64,000 bases of DNA from a bacterium D16-34 (GTDB lineage Bacteria > Actinomycetota > Coriobacteriia > Coriobacteriales > Eggerthellaceae), in contig RAZB01000008.1 in the NCBI GenBank assembly GCA_003612515.1, positions 27,023 to 91,022 of the forward strand, given 5' to 3'. A program made the position numbers and the translations under genes. Shown here piece after piece: positions 18,454-27,897 of this stretch (within the stretch, counting starts at the first letter, position 1; every line of letters begins with the position of its first letter). The notes beneath the pieces are model-generated. The model saw only the letters and a list, made by a program, of their open reading frames with translations. It did no database searches and was not told the DNA's origin.

Positions 18454-19650
18454 GTGGCTTCGCTTCCGCAAATAGATTCACTGAAAACTGCTCAGCATAA
18501 TATGCCAGCAAATGCCAAAAAGCGTAAAGCGCCCTGGCTCAACTTACCCTTTTTACTGGTTATTGCGCTTTTGGTTGGGTATGGCCTGGTGATAGTTTAT
18601 TCGGCGGTAAGCGTAGATGCAGACTATAGTTTCTCTCGTCAGCTGATGGGCGTTGCTGCAGGCGCAGTGCTTATGCTTGTTGTCTGGCGCATTGATTATC
18701 GTGCGCTTGCGGGCTTTACGATGGTGTTCTTGGTCATCAACGTGGTGCTTATCTTGTCGCCACATATTCCAGGATTGGGCACTGATGCTGGTATGGGTGC
18801 TAAGTCTTGGATCAAGCTTGGTATGCAAATACAACCAGGTGAGTTCGCCAAAGTGACCGTGGTTTTGATGGACGCAAGCATCATGGCTCGTTATGGCGGA
18901 AAACTTGATGACCTGCGAGAATACTTAAAAGCGCTCGGACTCATGCTCGTGCCATTTTTGTGCATCATGACACAACCCGACTTAGGCACCGGACTTGTTT
19001 ATTTGTTCATTGCGGCGGTGTCGCTGGTAGCAGGTGGTGCGCGTCCGAAGTATTTGCTGATAACACTTGCTGTAGGAATTGCAGCAATAGTTGCAGTGTT
19101 TGCGCTCGATGAGGTGATCAAGTCTTCAACGGGCGAATATAAGCTGCTCAAACAATATCAGCGCAACAGGTTGTTGGTCTTTTTGAACCAGGATTCAAAC
19201 AATCTGACCGATGAGGGCTACAACCTCAAGCAAGCCCAAATTGCTATTGGCTCTGGTGGCTTGTTTGGCAAAGGTCTATTCAACGGAACGCAACATTCGC
19301 TTGGACTGCTACCTGAAGCGCCTACCGACTTTATCTTCTGCGTGCTTGCTGAAGAACTCGGGTTTTTTGGGGTTTTGGGCTTGCTGGCACTTTATGTTGC
19401 CCTGATTTTGATCTGCTTTGGAATTGCTTATAACGCTTCCGATTTGTTTGGAACCGTCATTGTTATGTCTATTGTGGGTATGTGGCTATTTCAGATACTC
19501 GAAAACATTGGTATGGATTGCGGATTGATGCCTATTACTGGTATTCCGTTACCATTTGTTAGCTATGGCTCGTCGTTTATGGTTGTAAACTTTATTATGC
19601 TTGGTTTGATTGGCTCTGTATGGAGTCATAAGGCAACCTTGAGGCGCTAA
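18454..19650 (+). CDS. rodA: Peptidoglycan polymerase RodA (SEDS family)
   Basis: Glycan-strand polymerase partnered with PBP2. 398 aa with about ten membrane helices. Family landmarks: RVDY-like WRIDYRAL after helix 2, GAKSWIKLG, GEFAKV, QPDLGTGLV (catalytic Asp region), AQIAIGSGGLFGKGLFNGTQ, PEAPTDFIFCVLAEELGF and GIPLPFVSYGSS. The start is GTG at 18454 after AGAAAGGAGAT. The gap to mrdA is 33 bp, consistent with one operon. Confidence 0.95.
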   Translation: MASLPQIDSLKTAQHNMPANAKKRKAPWLNLPFLLVIALLVGYGLVIVYSAVSVDADYSFSRQLMGVAAGAVLMLVVWRIDYRALAGFTMVFLVINVVLILSPHIPGLGTDAGMGAKSWIKLGMQIQPGEFAKVTVVLMDASIMARYGGKLDDLREYLKALGLMLVPFLCIMTQPDLGTGLVYLFIAAVSLVAGGARPKYLLITLAVGIAAIVAVFALDEVIKSSTGEYKLLKQYQRNRLLVFLNQDSNNLTDEGYNLKQAQIAIGSGGLFGKGLFNGTQHSLGLLPEAPTDFIFCVLAEELGFFGVLGLLALYVALILICFGIAYNASDLFGTVIVMSIVGMWLFQILENIGMDCGLMPITGIPLPFVSYGSSFMVVNFIMLGLIGSVWSHKATLRR

Positions 19651-19664
19651 GAAAGAGAAGCTTT

Positions 19665-20831
19665 ATGAAAAAAATGCCTATCGATATCAAAGAAGTGCTT
19701 AATGAGGCAACTAATATTCAAGCCGCACGTCAGGTGCCGCTTTCCATATCTGTCTATATTGACGATACGGCTCCAGCGGATGTACAAGCTTTGGTTCGCC
19801 AGGCTTTTGCAAGCGCCTCTGCGCAAGCTCGCGTCTCTATTCTTTATGTAGGAGATCGCGACTTTGCTCCCTATGCTGGAGATGATATGGCGTGTGTGGT
19901 TGCCGGCTTTGGGGAGCAAATTGGTAGTTATGCTCGTCAGCTCCAAAAAGCTGGTGTTCCAACTATGGTAGTTACCACAATGCCTGAAATTGTCTCACAG
20001 TTGGCAGAAGCTTCTGGTTGCCCAATTGCAGAAGCAGATTTGCTGTCTCCTTATGAGACGTCTGAAGATGTCGAAGAGCCGGTCTTTTTAGACGAACCTT
20101 TGGCAAATGCGTTATGTGACCGAATGGGGCAGTGGGTCGTTGCAGCCTGCGATGACAAAAAGCTTGCCTTTGCGCTGGCATTTCCTTTTGTGCGCAGGCC
20201 GCTGTCCATGAACGCAGTTAAGTCAACCTCGCTGCAAAATGCGGGTGTTGGCCTGTTTACTATTATCCCTGGTGCTGATTTGCCTATCATGACGCTTAAT
20301 CAGGCAAAAATGCTGCTCATGATTGCCGCAGCATATGGCGAGAGTCTTAGCATGGAGCGCGTTAAAGAGCTGGCTTGCGTGGTTGCAGGTGGCTTTGCCT
20401 GCCGAGCTGTTGCTCGTCAGCTTGTTGGAGTTGTGCCAGCGCTTGGTTGGGCAATTAAAGCAGGAATTGGATATAGCGGCACCTATGCTATGGGTCGTGC
20501 TGCAATTGATTATTTCGAAGATGGTTGTAAATTTTGCAAGCTTGAAGATGTAGTTGTTGCTGCTCGCGATAAAGCGATTAAGGCGGCAACCAAAAAGGCA
20601 ACCGACAAAACGCAAGCACGTGCGCGCAGTATGGCGCAGAAGGTTTCGCCTGCAGTAGTAAATGTTTATGACCAGGTAATGGCTCGGGCAACGAAGGTTG
20701 CTGATGGAATTGCTGGAGTTGCTGGGGGAGTATCCAGTGTTGCTGGCGGTGTTTCAAACGTCGCTGGTGGCGTAGCTGATGTGGCGTCGAATAGATTCGG
20801 CAGTGCTGCTCAGGCGCGCAAACGTAAATAA
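19665..20831 (+). CDS. DUF697-like membrane-associated protein of unknown function
   Basis: 388 aa. The N-terminal ~170 residues resemble a small nucleotide-independent alpha/beta domain without a Walker A. Residues ~205-285 match the DUF697/YcjF pattern: LNQAKMLLMIAAAYGESLS, then a hydrophobic RQLVGVVPALGWAIKAGIGY and TYAMGRAAIDYFEDG. The C-terminus is Lys/Ala-rich and ends in a short repeat (VAGGVSSVAGGVSNVAGGVA). Begins 14 bp after rodA with AAAGAGAAGC upstream, so it is probably co-transcribed with the elongation genes. A role near the envelope is inferred from that, not shown. Confidence 0.7.
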   Translation: MKKMPIDIKEVLNEATNIQAARQVPLSISVYIDDTAPADVQALVRQAFASASAQARVSILYVGDRDFAPYAGDDMACVVAGFGEQIGSYARQLQKAGVPTMVVTTMPEIVSQLAEASGCPIAEADLLSPYETSEDVEEPVFLDEPLANALCDRMGQWVVAACDDKKLAFALAFPFVRRPLSMNAVKSTSLQNAGVGLFTIIPGADLPIMTLNQAKMLLMIAAAYGESLSMERVKELACVVAGGFACRAVARQLVGVVPALGWAIKAGIGYSGTYAMGRAAIDYFEDGCKFCKLEDVVVAARDKAIKAATKKATDKTQARARSMAQKVSPAVVNVYDQVMARATKVADGIAGVAGGVSSVAGGVSNVAGGVADVASNRFGSAAQARKRK

Positions 20832-20853
20832 ATCTCGGAGGTAGAGCACGTCC

Positions 20854-22755
20854 ATGAATCTATGGCCTCAACTTGAGCCGCTTTTGTTACAAGCGGAGCG
20901 TCCCGCGCGCTATATCAACCACGAATTTGGCTGCGTTCGTAAACCGGATGCAGCATTTCGTTTTTGTATGATTTATCCTGACACCTACGAATTAGGGCAG
21001 GCCAACCAAGCGCTTCGCATTTTAGTGAACGTGGTAAATGCTGTTGACGACATGGCAGCAGAACGCGCATTTTTGCCCGCACCTGAGTTTTGTGATGTGA
21101 TGCGCAAAGAGCATCTTCCGCTATTTTCGCTTGAGAGTTGTGCTCCGGTTAACGAGTTTGATGTTATCGGTATCACGCTTCCACACGAGCTTGCGGCAAC
21201 TAATATTCTTGAGACGCTTGATCTTGCCGGCATTGGGCTGCATGCATCTGATAGAGGCGAAGACGATCCCTTTGTATTCGGTGGCGGGCCGTGTGCATTT
21301 AACCCTGAGCCCTATGCGCCATTTTTCGATGCATTTAATATTGGAGAGGGCGAAGAGGCACTTCCTGAAGGCTTGATGATCGTGCGTGATATGCGTGCGC
21401 AGGGTGCTACGAGATCTGAGATCTTACATGCGCTTTCGCAGTTGGATGGCTGGTATGTGCCATCGCTGTATGCTTGGCGCACCGAACAAGATGCGCAAGC
21501 AACCGGGTCGTGGCTTGAACCGCTTACCCCTGACGCGCCAACCACTATCGAAAAGCGCATCTTTGAAGGCTTTGCCGAAAGCCCTGCATGGGAGCCGTGC
21601 ATTGTGCCTTTCACCGAGGTTGTGCATGATCGTTTAAATGTAGAAGTGCTACGCGGCTGTGCGCGTGGGTGCCGATTCTGCCAAGCGGGCATGATGTATA
21701 GGCCAGTTCGCGAACGAAGTGCAGACAACATTGTCTCGTCGGTGATTGCTGGTCTTGAGGCTACTGGATACGACGAAGTGAGTTTGACTTCGCTCTCTAC
21801 GACTGACCACTCTCAAATTGCTGAAATCTTGACGCGTGTTAATAAAGCGTGCGAAGGCAAAGGTGTGCGAATCTCGGTTCCGTCTCAGCGCCTTGATTCG
21901 TTTGGTGTTGATATGGCTGAGTTAGTGGCAGGTCAGAAAAAAGGTGGACTTACCTTTGCGCCAGAGGCTGGCACGCAGCGTCTTCGCAATGTGATTAACA
22001 AAAATGTCACCGAGGATGACTTGTTTGGGGCTATTGATGCGGCATTTGCTGCTGGTTGGCGCAGGTGCAAGCTCTATTTTATGATTGGGCTTCCAACTGA
22101 GACTGACGAGGATATCAAAGGCATAGCCTCTCTTGCTCAGCGTGCTTATGATCGAGCAAAAGCTGCGGTGCCCCCAGAGCAACGTGGCGCAATTCGCATG
22201 AGTATAAGTTGTGCGCTATTTGTTCCAAAAGCGCAAACTCCGTTTCAATGGGATGGGCAAATAGCGCCTGATGAGGCCATTCGTCGCGTTAATCTGCTTC
22301 GCAATTCGGTTAAGTATAAGGCGGTGGATGTGCATTGGCATGATCCGAAGACCTCCTTTGTTGAAGCGGTCATGAGCCGAGGTGGTCGAGAGGCGGCTGC
22401 GTGGGTAGAGCAAGCGTGGATGCGTGGTGCACGATTTGATGCATGGACGGAGTGCTTCAACGAGCAAGCGTGGCGTGATGCGGCGGAGGCTATTGGGCTG
22501 AGTCCTGAGGCAATTGCGCAAACCTCATATGAGACCGATTATGTTATGCCATGGGCTCATATTTCCACCGGTGCTTCGCAAAAGTGGCTTGCGCGCGAAC
22601 GCAGGTTAGCAGAGCGCGAACAGACCACACCAGATTGCACCTATGAGCAGTGCTCAGCGTGTGGAGTTTGCCCGCATTTGGGTATCGATAACATGTTGGC
22701 CAAGCCGCGTGTGGCATCAGGATCAAATAGTCGCGTTGCACAGGAAGGGGAGTAA
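20854..22755 (+). CDS. B12-binding-domain radical SAM protein (TIGR03960 family)
   Basis: 633 aa. The N-terminal ~200 residues carry a cobalamin-binding-like alpha/beta domain. The radical SAM core has the CxxxCxxC motif in RGCARGCRFCQAGMM (~residues 266-280). Other conserved parts are EVSLTSLSTTDHS, SVPSQRLDSF, GGLTFAPEAGTQRLR and LYFMIGLPTETDEDI. A C-terminal cysteine cluster CTYEQCSACGVCPH could bind an extra Fe-S centre. Substrate unknown. Its partner TIGR03936 protein follows after one base, the usual arrangement; the pair often precedes RNase G and rplU genes, which are absent here. Confidence 0.88.
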   Translation: MNLWPQLEPLLLQAERPARYINHEFGCVRKPDAAFRFCMIYPDTYELGQANQALRILVNVVNAVDDMAAERAFLPAPEFCDVMRKEHLPLFSLESCAPVNEFDVIGITLPHELAATNILETLDLAGIGLHASDRGEDDPFVFGGGPCAFNPEPYAPFFDAFNIGEGEEALPEGLMIVRDMRAQGATRSEILHALSQLDGWYVPSLYAWRTEQDAQATGSWLEPLTPDAPTTIEKRIFEGFAESPAWEPCIVPFTEVVHDRLNVEVLRGCARGCRFCQAGMMYRPVRERSADNIVSSVIAGLEATGYDEVSLTSLSTTDHSQIAEILTRVNKACEGKGVRISVPSQRLDSFGVDMAELVAGQKKGGLTFAPEAGTQRLRNVINKNVTEDDLFGAIDAAFAAGWRRCKLYFMIGLPTETDEDIKGIASLAQRAYDRAKAAVPPEQRGAIRMSISCALFVPKAQTPFQWDGQIAPDEAIRRVNLLRNSVKYKAVDVHWHDPKTSFVEAVMSRGGREAAAWVEQAWMRGARFDAWTECFNEQAWRDAAEAIGLSPEAIAQTSYETDYVMPWAHISTGASQKWLARERRLAEREQTTPDCTYEQCSACGVCPHLGIDNMLAKPRVASGSNSRVAQEGE

Positions 22756-22756
22756 G

Positions 22757-23371
22757 ATGGCTGAACAGCAACTATTTCGTCTTCGTGTGACATTTAAGAA
22801 GCAGGGTCGTTTGGCGTTACTTTCGCATCTTGAGATTGCGCGTGCCCTTGAGCGAGCGGTGCGTCGTGCGGGGTTGCCATTTGCAGTTAGCCAGGGGTTT
22901 TCGCCGCATATGAAAATTGCATTTGGAGCTGCACTGCCTGTGGGCGTAGGTGGAGCGGCGGAGTTATTTGACTTGCAACTGACGCAATATGTTCCTGCTG
23001 ATGAGGTGTTATCTGCGTTGCAGGCAGCCAGTGTAGAAGATCTTATGGTGACTGCCTGCGAATATATAGAATCGAAAGCTGCAGCTGCTTCGGTGGCTTA
23101 TCCAATAAGCACCTATCGCGTTTGTTTGTCTGAACCAATTGATAGGTTAGAAATTCCCGAAATCATCCACGTTGTGCGCAAGAAGAAAGAAAAAGAGCTT
23201 TGCGTAAAGGATTTTGTGGTGGGAGATATTGCTCACAAAGGCGACACGGTTGAGTTTTCTCTTGAGTCAAAGCCGACAGGAAGCTTGCGACCGGATGTAC
23301 TCATGAAGGCGTGCCTTGAAGGTTTGCCGGTGCACATTGTAAGTTTTGAACGCATTGCTCAGCGAGCCTAA
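22757..23371 (+). CDS. TIGR03936 family radical-SAM-associated protein
   Basis: 204 aa. Carries the family opening LRVTFKKQGRLALLSHLEIARALERA-type pattern (quoted in part: GRLALLSHLE) and SQGFSPHMKIAFGAALPVGV-like segment (GFSPHMKIAFG). It always neighbours or is fused to the TIGR03960 radical SAM protein, as here with a one-base gap. Function unknown; the link suggests an RNA or protein modification step. Start ATG at 22757 after AAGGGGAG. Confidence 0.85.
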   Translation: MAEQQLFRLRVTFKKQGRLALLSHLEIARALERAVRRAGLPFAVSQGFSPHMKIAFGAALPVGVGGAAELFDLQLTQYVPADEVLSALQAASVEDLMVTACEYIESKAAAASVAYPISTYRVCLSEPIDRLEIPEIIHVVRKKKEKELCVKDFVVGDIAHKGDTVEFSLESKPTGSLRPDVLMKACLEGLPVHIVSFERIAQRA

Positions 23372-23376
23372 AGCGC

Positions 23377-23838
23377 TTATTTTGTTGCATCTCGCCAGCG
23401 ATCCAGGTGCGGAAGAAGTGTTGCCATAAGGGAAACCGCTTCTTCGCGAGAGATATTGAGGGCTTGTGCCTCCATATCGGCGGTTGCCTCAATAAATTCG
23501 TCCATATTGACGCCTTTTGCAGTAAACTCGCCATCTTGGTAGCAGTACTTGCAATAATGCTCGTTTGTTTGTCCATCATGTTCGGTGCCGCGCAGGTCAG
23601 GGTCTGTTATGGGCATGCTGCAGCATTGGCAAAAGTAGTCTTTTGGCATATTGAAGAAGCGCTCAAGCGGCACGCCAAATGTCACACAAATGAGCTTGAC
23701 CATATCAACGCCAGGAGTTGTCTCTCCATTTTCCCAGCGAGACACGGCCTGTCGTGTTACATAAAGCTTATGAGCCATCTCTTCTTGTGTGAGGTTTGCT
23801 TCTTTGCGAATAGCGGCAATAATCTCTTTCATATCCAT
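23377..23838 (-). CDS. XRE-family regulator with C-terminal zinc-ribbon domain
   Basis: 153 aa. Residues ~1-60 are a lambda-repressor-like HTH (IAAIRKEANLTQEEMAHKLYV, split here as AAIRKEANLTQEEMAHKLY; then TRQAVSRWENGETTPGVD). The C-terminal part has paired CxxC-type ligands CQCC, and CKYC, typical of a putative zinc ribbon that often follows such HTHs in Firmicutes and Actinobacteria. An ATG further upstream (23853) exists, but AAGGA seven bases before the ATG at 23838 favours the shorter form. Convergent with the radical SAM pair, 5 bp apart. Target unknown. Confidence 0.8.
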   Translation of the reverse strand: MDMKEIIAAIRKEANLTQEEMAHKLYVTRQAVSRWENGETTPGVDMVKLICVTFGVPLERFFNMPKDYFCQCCSMPITDPDLRGTEHDGQTNEHYCKYCYQDGEFTAKGVNMDEFIEATADMEAQALNISREEAVSLMATLLPHLDRWRDATK

Positions 23839-23968
23839 AGGTAGTTCCTTCATCTCGGGACGTATGCTGTGTTGTTATTGTCGCGTGGCGAAGCGGCGAA
23901 GACAAGCAACAACCCGTTGCGTTGGGTGCTCTACTGTTTAATGTGGCTTTTGTTGCTGATGGTAGTAC

Positions 23969-25405
23969 TTAATGCAAAGAATTAACACTGTTTTCAATAA
24001 GATCGTGTAGCTCTTGTCTGCTCGAGATGCCAGCTTTTTCGTAAATATGTTTTACATGAGTACGAGCTGTTGAATGAGAGATTACGAGCTCTTCTTCAAT
24101 ATAGGGAAGAGATCTTCCTTTTGCCAGCAGGCGAAATACTTCGGCCTCTCTTGGGGAGAATTTACACAGGTCTATAAGGTAATCAATGCGCTGATCAGTG
24201 GTATGAACTAGTTCGCCACTTTCGGAGCTCTTTTGAGATAAATTGTTGACGTCTAGTTCTTTAAAGATAAAGAAAAACAGAACAACAAATGCAATCACTG
24301 CTAAGAGGCTGAAAATGGCTATCTCGGCTGAGTTGGTGATATTTTTGACACCGAATATGTCACCTAGAATAAACCCGAGATATGAACCAGCATGTTGAGC
24401 TACAGCACACCAACCGAATACATGAATAGTTGATCCCTTGGCGCGAATAGCTACATAGGGGAAAATGAGCAGAATTAAGCACTCGAAGAGAATGCTTCCT
24501 CCTAACACGCAAGCGATAGAGATGATATTTGCTATGGCAATATTTAGTACGAGTAACCCATAGCCAATGATAAAAACTGGTACAGAGAATCGGTAGAGAA
24601 ACAATATAGGAGCACTTCGGCCAAAGAGTATGAGCAGTAATGCATTAACAACAAACATTACTGCCATTACTAAATAAATGAACTCGCTATTTTGAGCGGC
24701 GGTATTGCCGAAGACAGCTAAAACCCGAAGCATGCCACAGGTGAGACCCATGATAATGCAAGAAACTAGAATTTTGGTGAAGCCGTTTTGCCAAGTTACC
24801 TATGGTGTCGTGCCTAGGCATTGCTCATCCGTACAAAATATAAGAATGACGGCTGAGGCAATGGGGAGGCAAACGATTACGGTGAAATATGCCGGCCAAG
24901 GCAATATGTGAATAATTGCAGACGCCACAGCGGCGAAAAGACATGAAAAAGTGACGTGTCCAGCAAGTCGATTGATACTTAATTTTTGAAACAAAGCACC
25001 CCAAGAAAGCAAGAGCACTGCATTGCCAAGTCCTACAAGCGAAGTTGCTGTAATCATAAGTTCGATAGAGTCAACGAAGTTAAGTGCCAGAATCAGCAGT
25101 ACCGTCCCAAGTGAAGTTGAGCTCGCTGAAAACGCGATAACCCATTTGCCAGAATTAAGTACATCGAATCGATGGATAAGAAACATCATGACAATAAGAC
25201 CAAGGGAAACGGTGGCTGAAAAAGCAACGCGAACAAACAGAATTGAGTAAGAGGGATCTTTATCTATTATGAGTTGCGGACAATTGACAACAACCGAAAG
25301 AGAAAAGGCAAAATAAAAACCAATGCCAAGCATAAGCCATGGTTTGTAACGCCAAGAATCTAAGATCTCAGACAAAGTTGTTGTCTTTACTTGCTTTTGT
25401 GTCAT
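23969..25405 (-). pseudogene. LuxR-family regulator with membrane domain, interrupted by an in-frame TAG (module A)
   Basis: One continuous minus-strand frame of 479 codons contains a single TAG at 24800-24802. The N-terminal half (about 200 aa, six hydrophobic helices) and the C-terminal half (more helices, then an HTH with FSPREAEVFRLLAKG and HSTARTHVKHIYEKAG) share the same frame, so this is a nonsense codon and not a frameshift. Restored, the length matches the intact relative at 59325-60860. The start is placed at 25405 because AGGAGG lies about ten bases upstream; an earlier ATG at 25465 lacks this. Divergent to the flavoprotein gene it probably controlled. Other genes here use TAG as a normal stop, so read-through by recoding is unlikely. 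Confidence 0.8.
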
Positions 25406-25571
25406 CAGGACACCCCCTCCTATACTTTTATCATATGCAACCTGGTTATTCTTAGCATCAGCCATAATGGCCGATATGAGTTATATTCAAAAATCGTTTC
25501 CTCTGGTTGATGTATCTCCTTGCTCTCCTGTCGTAAGTTTAACCTGTCGGTTTTAGAAAGGAGAACAAATC

Positions 25572-27311
25572 ATGCAAGTATCGAGGAGGGGTTTCTTTAA
25601 AGGTGCTGCCTTGTCCGGAGCTGCTGTAGCAGCTGCTGCGGTTGGTGTCACTACACCTGGTATGGCTTTTGCAAATGAAGAAGCATTGGCAACTGGAAGT
25701 GTTGAGAATCCATATCTTAAACCTTTTGGGGATGACGTTAGCTACTTACCGGTACGAACCGTACAAGAAAAACCAACGTTTCGTAATGGCGTTATCGCCT
25801 ATGAAGATCGAGACATTCCTGCTGATGAACTGCAACGCGTCGATGCGTGTGACTTTTTAGTGATCGGTGCTGGCATTTGCGGTATTGTTGGTGCGCTTAA
25901 GGCAGCTAACGAGGGGGCTAAGGTTATATGTGTCGAAAAAACTTCCCGTGGTCGTTGTACGTGGGAGTCGATGGGCGGTTATGGCACGCAGGCGCAAGCA
26001 AGCAGCGGAAATGAAGTTGATCCTGCGCGCTTTGCTGATGCTATTTTGCGCGGGTCGTTTTTCCGGGCGTTACCTGAGGTTGTATGGTCTTATATTAACA
26101 ATTCGGGAGAGGCGTTAGATTTCGTTCAGGAAATGCTCAATGCTTCAGAATATGAGATTGAGATGTACAACACAACGCAGCCAGAAACGGGATACGATTT
26201 AGTTACTATTCAGGCCGAGCATAAGTTCAAGATTACCGGACCGGTTGAATGGAAAGCACATATGACCGGCATGTTCCCAATGGCTGCACTTACTTCTGTC
26301 GCCAATGCCATGGATAATCTTGATTTACGATTATATACCGCAGGCGTTCAACTTGTCCAAGATGAATCAGGCAAGGTAACCGGTGCTATTGTGAAGGATG
26401 AAAGCGGTTACTATCAGATTGATGCTGCAAAGGGTGTTTTGCTTGCAACGGGCGGATATCACAATAATCTAGAAATGATGAAAGCATGGTTGCGTCCTGA
26501 AGATTTCGCTACACCATATCAGGAGGATGCTGCACTCGGTGATACGGGTGATGGCCATATGATGGGTCTCAGAGTGGGAGCTAATATGGATCCTATTCCT
26601 CATGCAACCATGATCTTTAGTGGGGGATATCCCGATGAAGAGAGCAGACGTTGTCCAGCGAAGCAGATTGTTCGAGCAGTTGCTCCTTTAGTCGATCAGC
26701 GCGGACGTCGATTCTGCAATGAAGCGCATCAGAAAGAATGCGTAGCAAATGCGCTTAACACCGCTCACACATACAATGGTGGTGCGTGGTTTATTTTCGA
26801 TCAAATTGTAATGGATACAATCAAAGAACCGCTTGATGACTATTTCAACAATGGAACCATAGCAAAAGGTGAGACTCTTGAAGATCTTGCCAAAGCGCTG
26901 GGTATTCCTGCCGATAGACTAAACGACACCATAGAGACGTGGAATAGCTATTTTGAGCAAGAAACCCCAACCGATTTGGCGTTCCGTCGCGACCTGGTAT
27001 CAGTTAATCCGGTTGTTAAAGCCTTTACCGAGGGAAAAGTGCAATCTAGTGCGTTACCGGTTAAGCAAGGACCTTTCTATTCTATGACGTGCTCTTCAAC
27101 GTTTTTGACTACGGTTAGCGGCTTGATAATTGATGAATCATGTCGTGTGTTGGACACAAATGGAGAGGTAATCGAAGGGCTTTATGCTGGAGGTAATGTC
27201 TCTGGCGGTATGTATTCTGATGTGTATCCGCGCCATTTACCCTCAACTTCTGTGGGAAGAGCTGCGACGTTTGGTTTTGTGGCTGCTCGTCATGCCACGA
27301 AGGGAGAATAA
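25572..27311 (+). CDS. Tat-exported FAD-binding reductase, fumarate-reductase/flavocytochrome c type (module A)
   Basis: 579 aa. A Tat signal with SRRGFFKG (residues 4-11) and a hydrophobic alanine-rich stretch ends near residue 35, so the protein acts outside the membrane. FAD-binding GAGICG (residues 99-104) and GLYAGGNVSGG near the C-terminus are typical of the FAD_binding_2 family. It lacks the HHTMGG-type motif of true fumarate reductases (CSSTFLTTVSGL in its place), so the acceptor is probably another organic compound. Electrons should come from the small cytochrome encoded next, whose start codon overlaps the stop here. AGAAAGGAG precedes the ATG. Confidence 0.88.
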   Translation: MQVSRRGFFKGAALSGAAVAAAAVGVTTPGMAFANEEALATGSVENPYLKPFGDDVSYLPVRTVQEKPTFRNGVIAYEDRDIPADELQRVDACDFLVIGAGICGIVGALKAANEGAKVICVEKTSRGRCTWESMGGYGTQAQASSGNEVDPARFADAILRGSFFRALPEVVWSYINNSGEALDFVQEMLNASEYEIEMYNTTQPETGYDLVTIQAEHKFKITGPVEWKAHMTGMFPMAALTSVANAMDNLDLRLYTAGVQLVQDESGKVTGAIVKDESGYYQIDAAKGVLLATGGYHNNLEMMKAWLRPEDFATPYQEDAALGDTGDGHMMGLRVGANMDPIPHATMIFSGGYPDEESRRCPAKQIVRAVAPLVDQRGRRFCNEAHQKECVANALNTAHTYNGGAWFIFDQIVMDTIKEPLDDYFNNGTIAKGETLEDLAKALGIPADRLNDTIETWNSYFEQETPTDLAFRRDLVSVNPVVKAFTEGKVQSSALPVKQGPFYSMTCSSTFLTTVSGLIIDESCRVLDTNGEVIEGLYAGGNVSGGMYSDVYPRHLPSTSVGRAATFGFVAARHATKGE

Positions 27312-27747
27312 TGATGAAATTTAATAAATTGATTATGGGCTTAAGTGTTAGTGTATGCGTTGCTTCGCTTTGTGTAGTCCTTGCTGCTTGTTCAACATCA
27401 GGTGAGGACGGTCAATTGAGTGCAACAGGCGACTCTTCGGAAGTGCCGCGTCTTCTGAAGATCCAGCACTTGAAGATTTAATTGCTAATGCATCACCAGA
27501 TGATCCTTATGTAGCCGATGAGGTCTGCCTGAGTTGTCATGGTGGTACGTATGAAGCAGTTGCTGAACTTACCGACGAATATGGAGACTCAAACCCCCAT
27601 GCAGGTGCTCATGGAAATGGAACTATGAGCTGTGGCTCTTGTCATACTGATGGTAAATCTAAGCCAACTGACGAGAATAACTATTGTTTAAACTGCCACA
27701 ATTGGCCACGTGAGGAGCAGGCTTACGTAGAATACATGGATCTATAG
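27311..27747 (+). pseudogene. Small c-type cytochrome lipoprotein, frameshifted (module A)
   Basis: Begins at overlapping ATGs (27311, 27314) with a lipoprotein signal ending in VLAAC. The frame runs out at a TAA at 27479-27481. From about 27443 a second frame continues with SSEDPALEDLIANASPDDPY and three heme motifs, CLSCH, CGSCH and CLNCH, to a TAG at 27745-27747. One missing base near 27441-27443 in the spacer between lipobox and hemes would restore a ~145-residue triheme protein, comparable to the intact cytochrome at 61418-61957. It is the expected electron donor to the flavoprotein at 25572. A sequence error remains possible. Confidence 0.78.
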
Positions 27748-27779
27748 CATATGCTCTTGAGTTTGAAATAATAGGTACG

Positions 27780-27812
27780 TTGAGCCTCGTATAATGCGAG
27801 GCTCATTTTTTA
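27780..27812 (+). terminator. Intrinsic terminator after the module A cytochrome
   Basis: GAGCCTCG (27782-27789) pairs with CGAGGCTC (27797-27804) around a 7-nt loop and is followed by ATTTTTTA. It closes the flavoprotein-cytochrome transcript and marks the left edge of the AT-rich island. Confidence 0.88.
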
Positions 27813-27897
27813 TGAAAGCGGGGTATCTGAGGCTTAAGTTAGAGAAAAACTATGTTTGGTAGTTCCCGGATCTCTAAATACTTCTGATAATTCGATG

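Noticed and set aside
27403..27481. Programmed ribosomal frameshift in the cytochrome gene
   Set aside because: No slippery heptamer or downstream pseudoknot is seen at the junction, and related cytochromes are read in one frame.
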